From Siphonodentalium dalli (Eukaryota; Mollusca; Scaphopoda; Gadilida; Siphonodentaliidae): DNA of 64,000 bases. Location: the NCBI GenBank assembly GCA_032622095.1, contig CP136064.1:278651614-278715613 (forward strand), in the 5' to 3' direction. Shown here one piece after another: positions 11,016-21,276 of the stretch; the first letter of the stretch is position 1, and each line of letters begins with the position of its first letter. Both the position numbers and the translations under genes were made by a program. Below the pieces are notes generated by a model, which did no database searches, had not been told where the DNA came from, and was given only the letters and a program-made list of their open reading frames with translations.

Positions 11016-11435
11016 CACGAATAAACTAACTCACGACTTCCCAGTTGTACGCTTTTTATAATGTCTTTCATTGTGACACGCACTATCGAACGAAATAATG
11101 GTCCGATGTGGCCTTATTTCAGAATCAAATAAGTCCAATATGAACATATGTGATTATTTAGGTCCAATATGGACCCATTTGAAAGAGGATATGTTGGGCA
11201 ATACATAATACACAAGACGCGTGCGCGGATGTGTTTGGTCGCTGTGTGTTTTCAATGGAAACTGTGGCGTGGTGTTATCTATCTTCTATCTATACTATAT
11301 ATTTTGAGAACTCCGTGTATTCGAGAGATAGCCCACACCCTCCGGACCTCAATGATATGATCGTGAATGAGTATTGATATACCCCACTAAACTTTGACAA
11401 ACACCAGTAATGGTGTGTAGATCATTTACATTATA
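11016..11435. other. Spacer between palindromic element and Helitron array, nothing recognised
   Basis: No gene or repeat that I can support. Confidence 0.4.
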
Positions 11436-12133
11436 TCTCCTATATATTTTGATACAATCTATCTAATTTACATATCTCTCTTATATATTTATGTTTGTGT
11501 GTGTGTTGTACTTCATACAAATCTACGATTCTCGACCGATCGGGACGAAACTTGGTACGTGTGTGTAGTTTGACCAGGCGGTGGTCGTTGTCGTATTGGC
11601 GAGCCCGTGCGACGCCCGTGCAGCGCATGCGCAGACGATATCTCGGAAACGGGTTGAGCTATCGACTTGAAATTTGCTATGTGAATGTATCTTGCGCCGG
11701 GTACAAATTTTATCGGGTCGCCGAGCCCGTGTGACGCCCTTGCAGCGCATGCGCAGACGAGATCTCGGAAACGGGTGGAGCTATCGACTTGAAATTTGCT
11801 ATGTGAATGTATCTTGCGCCGGGTACAAATTTTATCGGGTCGCCGAGCCCGTGCGACGCCCGTGCAGCGCATGCGCAGACGAGATCTCGGATACGGGTGG
11901 AGCTATCGACTTGAAATTTGGCATGTGAATGTATCTTGCGCCGGGTACAAATTTTATCGGGTCGTCGAGCCCGTGCGACGCCAGCTTCGCGCATACGCAG
12001 ATCAGATCTCGAAACTGGTGGAGCTACCGGGTACAAATTTTTCTTATTGAAACGCGTGGAGCTAAAAATTTAAAAAATATATAAAAAAATGTCATGTTTC
12101 GGACAAGCCGCCGGTGGCGGGCTAACCGGCTAG
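11436..12133 (+). mobile_element. Helitron-like element, unit H4
   Basis: It starts TCTCCTATATATTTTGATAC after an A at 11435 and has four copies of the 122-bp core (ATCTCGGAAACGGGT near 11639, 11762; diverged near 11884, 12006). It ends AACCGGCTAG at 12133. The subterminal sequence differs from the sister units yet still folds: AGCCGCC-GGTG-GCGGGCT replaces AGCCCG-GACAACGT-CGGGCT. Retention of pairing despite changed bases supports a real terminal hairpin. Confidence 0.75.
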
Positions 12134-12505
12134 TCTCCTATATATTTTGAAGACCTCTGTCTGTCTGTATGTATGTCATTTATACAACTCTACGATTCTC
12201 GACCGATCGGGACGAAACTTGGTACGTGTGTGTAGTTTGACCAGGCGGTCGTCGTTGTCGTATTGGCGAGCCCGTGCGGCGCCCACTTCGCACATGCGCA
12301 GACGAGATCTCGGAAACGGGTGGAGCTATCGACTTGAAATTTGCTATGTGAATGTATCTTGCCCCGGATACGAATTTTATTGGGTCGCCGAGCCCGTGCG
12401 ACGCCAGCTTCGCGCATGCGCAGACGAGATCTCGGAAACGGGTGGAGCTATCGACTTGAAATTTGGTTTTTGAATAGCCCGGACAACGTCGAGCTCATCG
12501 GCTAG
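12134..12505 (+). mobile_element. Helitron-like element, unit H5
   Basis: It starts TCTCCTATATATTTTGAAG directly after the CTAG of H4 and ends CATCGGCTAG at 12505. It has a (CTGT)n tract near 12168 and two 122-bp core copies. Its hairpin AGCCCG...CGAGCT carries one mismatch. Confidence 0.8.
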
Positions 12506-13063
12506 TCTCATATATATTTTGAAGACCTCTGTTTGTCTGTATGTTTGTCTGTATGTCATTTATACAAATCTACGATTCTCGATCGATCGGGACGAAACTT
12601 GGTACGTGTGTGTAGTTTGACCAGGCGGTCGTCGTTGTCGTATTGGCGAGCCCGTGCGGCGCCCGCTTCGCGCATGCGCAGACGAGATCTCTGAAACGGG
12701 TGGAGCTATCGACTTGAAATTTGCTATGTGAATGTATCTTGACCCGGATACGAATTTTATCGGGTCGCCGAGCCCGTGCGACGCCAGCTTCGCGCATGCG
12801 CAGACGAGATCTCGGAAACGGGTGGAGCTATCGACTTGAAATTTGGTATGTGAATGTATCCTGCCCTGAATACGAATTTTATCGGGTCGCCGAGCCCGTG
12901 CGACGCCAGCTTCGCGCATGCGCAGACGAGATCTCGGAAACGGGTAGAGCTATCGACTTGAAATTTGGTTTTTGAATAGCCCGGACAACGTCGGGCTGGG
13001 TAGAGCTATCGACTTGAAATTTGGTTTTTGAATAGCCCGGACAACGTCGGGCTCATCGGCTAG
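12506..13063 (+). mobile_element. Helitron-like element, unit H6
   Basis: It starts TCTCATATATATTTTGAAG directly after H5 and ends with a perfect AGCCCG/CGGGCT hairpin plus CATCGGCTAG at 13063. It has three core copies, and its last 50 bp or so are duplicated (CCCGGACAACGTCGGGCT at about 12980 and 13036). The open frames of up to 119 codons in it run through the core and are not genes. Confidence 0.8.
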
Positions 13064-14029
13064 TCTATTATATATTTTTGGAAGATCTGTCTGTCTGTGT
13101 GTCTGTCTGTCTGTCTGTGTGTTCGCGATGGACTCGAAAACGACAGAATCGAGTTCGATGAAACTTGGTGTGTGGGGGTGCTTTCGGCCGCGGAGTGGCA
13201 TGGGCTTGTTAATATACCCATGCGACGTGACATTGACCTTGAAATCGGGTCATTTCAAGGTCAAACGCCCGAATATCACGGGATTTCGACGAAACTTGGT
13301 ATGTGGGAGACTTTCGGCAGGGGAGTGGCATAGGTCTATTAATTTGCCCGTGCGACGTGACCTTGGCCTTGAAATCGGGTCATTTCAAGGTTAAACGCCC
13401 GAATATCGCGGGATTTTGATGAAAATTAGTGTCTAGGGATACTTTCGTATGACGAGTCTCATAAGCCTATTCATTTGCCCGTGCGACGTGATCTTGACCT
13501 TGAAATCGGGTCAATTCAAGGTCAAATCGCGAATTTTGATGGGATTTCTAAGAAAATTTTATACATAGGGTTACTTTTGTCCACTGAGTATTTTGGACGG
13601 GTCAATTCGTGACCCCGTCCTGACCTTGACCTTCAAAATGATCAATTCGAGGTCAAATCTGGTAAAACCGGATGCATTTCGAAGTATACTTTTGTCAGGT
13701 AGTTTAGTTCGGGCAGTGTTTTGGACGGGTCAAATCGTGGCCCCACCTGACCTTGACCTTCAAAATGAACAATTCAAGGTCAAATCGCGCAATTCGCCGA
13801 AAAGCAGAGGGGAAACAGCCCGGACCAATTCAAGGTCAAATCGGGTAAAACCGGATGGATTTCGACGGGTACTTTTGTCGGGTACTTTTGTCTGGGCAGT
13901 GTTTTGGACGGGTCAAATTGTGACCCAACCTGACCTTGACCTTCAAATTGGACAATTCAAGGTCACATCGCGCAATTCGCCGAAAAGCAGATGGGAAACA
14001 GCCCGGGCGAAGTCGGGTCCTCCTGCTAG
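13064..14029 (+). mobile_element. Helitron-like element, unit H7 (TGACCTTGACC core)
   Basis: It starts TCTATTATATATTTTTGG and ends CCTCCTGCTAG, followed by T at 14030. The hairpin is GCCCG...CGGGT. The CTGT tract is at 13088-13118. The interior is a different core of about 130 bp, repeated several times from about 13160. It contains GCGACGTGACCTTGACCTT and CATTTCAAGGTCAAACG; many TCAAGGTCA sites result. The unit closes the four-unit chain H4-H7. Confidence 0.8.
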
Positions 14030-14030
14030 T

Positions 14031-15027
14031 ACTATATAGTTAGAATAAGGTTTCATTCTTTAACATAATGGACAAAATATAGATGATATATGTTGTATTC
14101 ACGGGGTAGGGGCGGATGGTGAGGGTTATACCGGAATCGATGTGAGCTTTCATTTTCAATGGTGTCGTGTTATCTAGTGGTTTCAATGAGGTTTTATTTT
14201 TGACATAAGGGACACAATCTAGAGTATTGCTGCATGAAAAGTATTATATTCACATGACGAAAGGGTTTGGGAATGTATAATACATGCATTCCCATATCGT
14301 TGGTTGTGTAGTGGTTCAACTTGGCCACGAGTAGTGTGTTCCTGCCGACATTTGAGTGCTTATCAGATAAAACGTGTCAAATGGGCCAAAGTTCTTCTAT
14401 TTCTATTATAGAAATGAGCGTTTATTTTCATCGTGTTTGGTCTATTGTAGTATCTGTATATATTTCAGTGCATCCAGGAGCTACCACAGCCGAGTAACTT
14501 TATAACACTATGGTAACTATATGGTAGCTTTCTTTAACGTGCACACACTGAGGCGTGTACACGGTTCAGCCGTTAATGTTCGCGCCCGATCGGACAGCGT
14601 AATGGAATTACTGAACTAAATGGTTTCCCATAGGCGACAGTGTTAACTTTTTTGCCAAATTCACTGAATTGAAGCCTGCGGGCCATACCAGTGATGTTTA
14701 TCCAGCTAGATTGACACCAGTTGATTGCACGAAATTGCAAGAAAAATCGTAGGTCATGGGTTTACTTATTAAAATAAATCCCCAAGTGTACGACACGGCT
14801 ATCACACAGAACTATAGCAGCTAGTTAAATAAATTTCCCGCTCACAATTTCCACATTAATTCATCAGTTAAAAGTATTTAGATATGATGTACAAATTAAA
14901 TAAATGCGATGTCGTCCTTTAATAACGTGTCGCATGTATCAGGTGAAGGTCATTCTTCAGTTACCTTCACCTTTAGCATTCCACGATGTACTCGCTCCCC
15001 GTCGCCGGAACACATTTAGCTCCCTGA

Positions 15028-15028
<1 letters not shown>
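14031..15028. other. No gene recognised
   Basis: Unique-looking AT-rich DNA between two Helitrons. I see no open frame with known motifs and no repeat beyond short A/T runs. Confidence 0.45.
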
Positions 15029-15059
<31 letters not shown>

Positions 15060-15060
15060 G

Positions 15061-15101
<41 letters not shown>

Positions 15102-15106
15102 ATATA
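15029..15106. repeat. (AT)n microsatellite
   Basis: Almost uninterrupted AT dinucleotides, broken at 15059-15062 and near 15099. It supplies the A|T target site for the Helitron that follows. Confidence 0.95.
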
Positions 15107-15715
15107 TCTATTATATATTTTGGAAGATCTGTGTGTCTGTGTGTCTGTCTGTTTCCAATGGACTCGAAAACGGCCGTGCCTATTTCGATGAAACTTGGTA
15201 TGTGGGGGTATTTTCGGCCGGGGAGTGACATAGGCCTATTAATTTGTCCGTGCGACGTGACCTTGACCTTGAAATCGGGTCATTTCAAGGTCAAACGCCC
15301 GAATATCGCTGGATTTTGATGAAACTTGGTATGTGGGGGTACTTTCGTATGGGGAGTCTCATAAGCATTTTCATTTGCCCGTGCGACGTGGCCTTGACCT
15401 TGAAATCGGGTAAATTCAAGGTCAAATCGCCAATTTTGATGGGATTTCGACGAAATTTGCAAAATACGTGGGGTTACTTTTGTCCACTGAGTGTATTAGA
15501 CGGGTCGAGTCGTGACCCCGACCTGACCTCGGACTTCAAAATGATCAATTCGAGGTCGAATCGGGTAAAACTGGATGGATTTCGACGGGCACGTTTGTCG
15601 GGTACTTTTGCCCGGGCAGTGTTTTGGACTGGTCATATCGTGACCCCACTTGACCTTGAAATTCAAAATGGACAATTCAAGGTCAAAGCCCGGACGAAGT
15701 CGGGTCACCTTCTAG
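15107..15715 (+). mobile_element. Helitron-like element, unit H8 (isolated, TGACCTTGACC core)
   Basis: The cleanest single insertion. A at 15106, then TCTATTATATATTTTGG; at the other end GGTCACCTTCTAG at 15715, then T at 15716. The GCCCG...CGGGT hairpin is at about 15688-15705 and the CTGT/GTGTCT tract at 15129-15151. It carries the same core as H7 (CGTGCGACGTGACCTTGACC at 15249) with TCAAGGTCA at 15284. It inserted into or beside the AT microsatellite. Confidence 0.85.
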
Positions 15716-15716
15716 T

Positions 15717-18482
15717 ATATGTATATATGTAATACACAGCGGTTCTTATAGTATTGTATCCAGATATAGACCTTACTGAAACCAAAAATGGGTTATATGT
15801 GGCAGTACTGGTTTATTTTGTTTAATATGAGACATCCTGAAAATAAAGCAAAAAATAATTAGATTTTTTTAAATTTTACTAGCTGATGCATCTCGTACAA
15901 CTGAAATATGCCCTTATACACCATAATATTACTAAATTGAAGAGGAAATGTTAATATACATTTTGAGAGTGATATCTTGTCCAATTGTAACCCTTTTCGT
16001 ATAGAATTTGGCAATTTATAATAAACATTTACCAAAATTAACAGAAAATAAAAATAAAAAATACTTTAATAGCAATATGAAGCAACCATTAGTCAATTGA
16101 AATATCTTAACATAATGATACAACATCAGACAAAGCCTCATGCATGATACTATAGTACATTATCTGGAAGACTTAAGCTAGAGATTAACTCATATGGTTT
16201 AGAAAATATCCACTACAATACCGCTGTTATTTTCGAGGAGATGTATCGGCATCCTCAGTTGTGAACTTGTGATGTTTCGGTGATAATAATCGACACCAAA
16301 ACCTGAATCAAGAAAGTGAATACCGTTATACAGTTCTTGGAGATATCGTATTGGAGTAATAATATGCAGTCTATTCCACGTGCAGGTGCTTAAGACCTGA
16401 TTTTACGTCAACCACATAAACAATCCCACCCATAAACCCGGATCACATATAAGTCCAATAAATCGTATTGAAATTGTGCTTACCAAGGCTGCTACGGAGT
16501 TGTTTGAAAAAGCGAGTTGACACTGTTCGTCTAGATCAGAATTTTCTCCGAATAGTTTGTTGTACATTGACAAATTGGCAGGCAGATTATTGTTCTCAAC
16601 AGCCAGACAATTCTTCCTGGAAATACAAATTATGGAAATCACATCAAAGCCCTTAATCTTCGTATATCGTAAATTGTAATACCGAGATAATTTATGATTG
16701 TCACGACGACGGGTGCTGTTCAATCGTGCCGCACTTCATTCAACAACTACAATTTTATTCCTGAAACATAAATAAGTGACAAATTGCAGGCTTAACAGGG
16801 AGGGAGTCAACCTCCTGTCAAGCCTATTTGTTTAATTTGTAACACTTTCGCGGGACCCAATATCCCTGCTGATTTTCGGTAATATTTCGTCGTGACGATT
16901 TCTGCTTCTCCTAATCCTATATGAAATGTCTAATATTTCCATGGTATTCGCACCGAATGCGTCGTTTATTTGCAAGTCAAGCAGGCCCCAGTGCGCATTT
17001 TCGGATGCTAATGTTAGCATTCTTCAAAATTTGATAGGCCCAGTGAGCATTTTTAATAGCTCTAGCAGCCGTAATGGGGTAAACGCCTTGGGATCATGCA
17101 TTGAGTGATCCCTGTTTTAAAAATATGATAACAGGTTTCAGCTACAACATCAAATAAAATATTGGATCTATAGAATTGAGTCATTTGAAAAATAACTGTA
17201 GCATCAAATGTAGATTAATGTCACCTTCGTATGTCTAAAATGGCTCTCGTTGTCGGTGTCCCATTTTCTCGATATAAAACGAACCGTGACATTGGCGAAT
17301 GTGTACCGTGTCCAAAACTGAATGAGAACCAGTTCTCACAGGGCAGATGCGACCCAGTGTATATGAACTATCTGCACGATGATATATTGATTTATTATTT
17401 CTTATAGAAGATATTTACATAAATATTTGTTAGCTAAATACACTATTCACGGATCAGACAAGCATGATCACAATATTGACAACAATTTGATACTCATATG
17501 GATTATAAGGTCATGTACGAGATTATATAGGTGATCTGAAATGATTGCTCAAACAACCAAATGGGTATTTAATAGAGCAATGTTAATGTCTGAGGTGGTA
17601 CTCACGTCCCGAGTTCATTCACGAAGGTCGACATCTCTGCTTGCGAACAAGAGGAAAAGTTCCTTGCATGCTTAAATAGTAGGGCACTATGGACGCTAGA
17701 CATGATGTATCCATGGGAACTGTTACATCGGTTTTGCAAAGTGCCATCGAAAACTAGCCCCATGCTGCAATGTACATGTGCGTCGATATAAATAGGGGAT
17801 AACACTGTGATGTTTTGTAATTTCTGAAAGGTTCAGTCCAAATATACTGTGGCAAATGTATATAAGCATATTCGTTCTGAAACTATCCGAAATATCAGAA
17901 ACAACATTTCAAATGCCATGTACTTACGTCATATATAACACTAAGCCAATTCATGACTTTAGTTTAAACAATATTTGCTATTTTCCAATACCATCTGTAC
18001 ATATAATCATGGATTATTGAAGAGGGGATTGGACAACAAGCATACCTTGCTTTCATAAGTCCTCTCTCCTCTGATTGTGAATGTCTGGATGGTAACAAAA
18101 AAAAAAAAAAAACAGAATTAGCCAAAACAAAATATAGAAAGGATGCAGATTTGTGCATGGTTACCATCCAGGTGACATAAACGTAAAGGTCGGAAGAAAA
18201 TAATAGCGGATGAAGGCAGGATAGTGGGATTAGGAAAGATAGAGATAGAAGAGAAGTAGAACAGAAAGAGTGAGTGATCAAGGCCTAAGACTGTAGAGAA
18301 TAAGTACTATAGGAGACACGCTGCGGTTAAGTGAAGTGAAAATCTTTTACTTTATCGTGACGTTTAGTATAGATTTCACCGTTCAGTTGTGTGTATAAAT
18401 AAGCTTTGAATCTTTTTGTGGCAGTTATAAATTTCTGCACTGCAATAATAATGTTACAGAATGGGCCAACAACCTGGGCCAA
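15717..18482. other. AT-rich stretch, no gene recognised
   Basis: Only short open frames, none with known motifs. Within it: a small hairpin at 16788-16825, a 22-bp phrase AGGCCC-AGTG-GCATTTT repeated near 16982 and 17037, a 17-A run near 18096-18112, and a short inverse pair CTGGATGGTAAC / GTTACCATCCAG at about 18083 and 18159. Confidence 0.45.
16788..16825. repeat. Small hairpin
   Basis: AGGCTTAACAGGGAGG pairs with CCTCCTGTCAAGCCT across a 7-base loop, with one A-C mismatch and one bulge. It is followed 13 bases later by TGTAACACTTTCG, the start sequence of the LTR family. Function unknown. Confidence 0.6.
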
Positions 18483-18907
18483 TGTAACACTTTCGAATGT
18501 TACACGGCCTAAGTATGGTTAAAGCTATATGGATGGGGGTCATTGTCCTGGCTTGATGGTGCGATCAATGACTCCGAGCTGAATGACCTTGGTCATTAGC
18601 TCTCGGGGTTCATTGCTCATCAAGAAAAAATTATTTGTCCACCTGTTTTGATGGGAGCGGCGGACACGTGTTCCAATTCAGGTCATTGACCCTTGTCATA
18701 TATATTCTGGACAGAGCCTAGACTCGCATGACTCTGAATTCTATCTTACACTTCTAGGTAAAGCTATCCACGACGAGCGCTTCGTCGTGGTTGCTATGAG
18801 TATGTGTACTCCGTGGCTGCCTGATGTTAAGTATTATATACGTGTATAATAAATGTCTATGTCCGAGAGTTACCGACTTAGTGTTAAAGGACCTGGGGAG
18901 TGGTACA
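18483..18907 (+). mobile_element. LTR copy 2, complete
   Basis: It starts TGTAACACTTTCG at 18483 and ends GGGGAGTGGTACA at 18907, so the ends are inverse (TGTA...TACA). Promoter-like order: CCAAT at 18673, TATATATT near 18698, AATAAA at 18848-18853, then a U5-like tail shared with copies 1 and 3. There is no 5-bp duplication (GCCAA left, TCTCC right), and no internal region with Gag or Pol on either side. It may be a rearranged solo LTR or a 5' LTR whose body has been lost. Confidence 0.8.
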
Positions 18908-21276
18908 TCTCCGACTGGGTGCTCGTGAGCTAGATCCTTCTTGGAATTCTTGGCCATGGATGCGGGCGGTCACAGAGAAGGAACATGGAGAACGAAGACG
19001 GGGAAAGAAGGAAAGAAAGTAGGAAGGAAGGAAGGAAAACAAGGTATGAGCCAATTTGCATTAGTGGCTGGTTCACAACTCATCATAGGTATATTTATCT
19101 TTGGCTTAAAATTGTTACGTCAATTTTTCCATATTAGGTATGCTTGAAAATTACTGTTGTGTCAGTGTTTTCTATGTCGAGTTGTTGTTTCAAAAATCGT
19201 TGCGTCGATTTGAAATAAAGATTGGGTTTGTTTTTCGAGGTATAATTAGTTACATGTACGCTGGTCTAAATTTTTGTGTAAATTGGCCATAGTTATGTTT
19301 CCGGGACACACTATCCCTTGTTCAGTGATATTTGCTTAGCTTTGAAGTAATCTGTAGACTTAAAGGAAGCGATCCATATAGATAAGTTCTAGTTGTTCCC
19401 GTGGAGAAGAAAGTTAAAACAGCTTGTCAAAATATGAGTTTATCAATGGAAATTGAAATAAAGATTGTTTTTTCCCCGAGATATTAGTAGTTACATGTAC
19501 GTTGGTCTAAATTTTTGTGTAAATTGGCCGTAATTATTAAAATTGAAAAATGTCATCAGCTATAAGAAATAATCACTGGAATAAAATTTGTGTCCATCGC
19601 TATATGGTATCTATACATTGGATAAGATTGATGCTACAATCTACACGAAAAGGAGTCCCAGTGAATTATTAAATGATGCATAGATATACGGATGTATAGA
19701 GAATACACAGTTAGTTGCCTCTCTCCTTGTTTTCAAACAAGTTGGGTTTAGTTGGAAATTTTCAGAGCAAAGAAATTTGTCACAAAGTTATGGTTAGGTA
19801 ATTTAGACAGTATTTATTGAAGCCATTTTGTAGGAGTTTGCCAAAAACAAAAGTAGGCTGGTTTGACATAAGTTTTGGTTTTGGAAAAGAACTTTTGAGG
19901 TCTTTGTAGTTTGTTCTGAGCAAGTTGAAGGCGTTTACATATAGTATTAGCGCACTTTTGGTAGACTTGTTTGAGGTTGAATAAATTATTTGTGAATACT
20001 GTAAGTCACTGAACAAAAATGTTCTAGAAAAATCTGGTTATACCAGTATTAGATTGTCACACCATTATGCAGGTTATTTAGGTATGTAAAATTTACTGCT
20101 GATTTTAGAATGTTTTCAAGTTAATCATTATGATTTTAGTGTGTTCTGGTTTTGAACGAATTATGGGTTGAATTTTTGTTAAGGTTCTGTCGGTCAATTA
20201 AGTTTAGTTTTACTGTGCTCGGATGATCTATTGGAAAACATTAATTATTTATGACAGTTTGTCAAGAGACTGGTTGCACCCAGAGAAATATATGTTTTAG
20301 AAAGAAGTTAGTTGAAGTGATTCAAGAAATTTAAAAGTAAATAAATTGCAGTCCAGATGTGGATACTTGAAGTTTGAAGTACTCGAAACCATTGTTTAGG
20401 AATGTTCATGTTAGCCAAATGGGTCAAATGTTTTGCAAGAATATCTACAATAATGGTTAGTAGTATTTTGTGGTACGACACGCCCGAATTAGGTCAAAAT
20501 TTCGATTTGAAAATTATATAGATCGATGTACAGGTATCGTCATTGTAGGTATGCGTTATACAAGTAATCAGCATGGTTTTAATGTGTTCAGGTTTCGAAC
20601 AAACCAAAGTTGATCAGAGTTGACAAGTCGGAAAGGAAGGCATGTAACTGAATAATCAATTATGGCATAACCACACAATAAAAGAATGGATAGGACATAG
20701 ATTCTGCCATAATTAAATATGTTAAGAGTGTGTAAGTGACAACCAGGCTGCATACCACCAGTATGTCTAAACTGTCTGTTGACGACACAGAATACCCGGA
20801 ATAGAATAGAAGAAAAAAAAGAAAGAAAAAAAAACTTACCTTTAAGAAACGCTCCATAGAAGAAATTAAATGGATCCAAAATAAATCCTGTTAATTTCAT
20901 TGAAGATATTATTGGATAAATATACTTTGAGAACCATAGTCATTCACACAGTGTAATATTCCAGAAAATAAGCATAGACGAAATCTTGAGTCGAGATAGG
21001 AAAAATTCACAAAGTCACAGTGAGCTAGTATTTTGGGTACATGTGCACGGGACGATAACCTGGTCACTTCAATACGAAGCCACAAATTATACCACGATGC
21101 ATAGATCACACTATACTAGAGGTTATGGGCAGGTGAAAAGACCACTTGTTGTGATAAGAAAATGAACAGCGATCAAATTACCGCTATGATGTCAATGGCC
21201 ATATTTCCATTATTCATGCATAATCTGTCAGGCAAATATTCAACATTTCAAACAATACAGGGACTTTGGTTTGGAC
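18908..21276. other. No gene recognised; GGAA-rich tract and A/T-rich DNA
   Basis: A purine tract of GGAA/GAAA repeats lies at about 18995-19042. A repeated phrase around TTAGTTACATGTACG-TGGTCTAAATTTTTGTG occurs at about 19246 and 19488 (period about 242). An A/G run lies at 20812-20833. The largest open frame (110 codons) shows no known motif. Confidence 0.45.

Noticed and set aside
12560-12919. 119-codon Arg/Ala-rich frame and its relatives in the Helitron arrays
   Set aside because: They track the 122-bp core in several frames on both strands and are not conserved as proteins between units.
16839-17240. A fourth LTR starting TGTAACACTTTCG at 16839
   Set aside because: The 13-bp start matches, but neither the following sequence nor an LTR end within 700 bp does.
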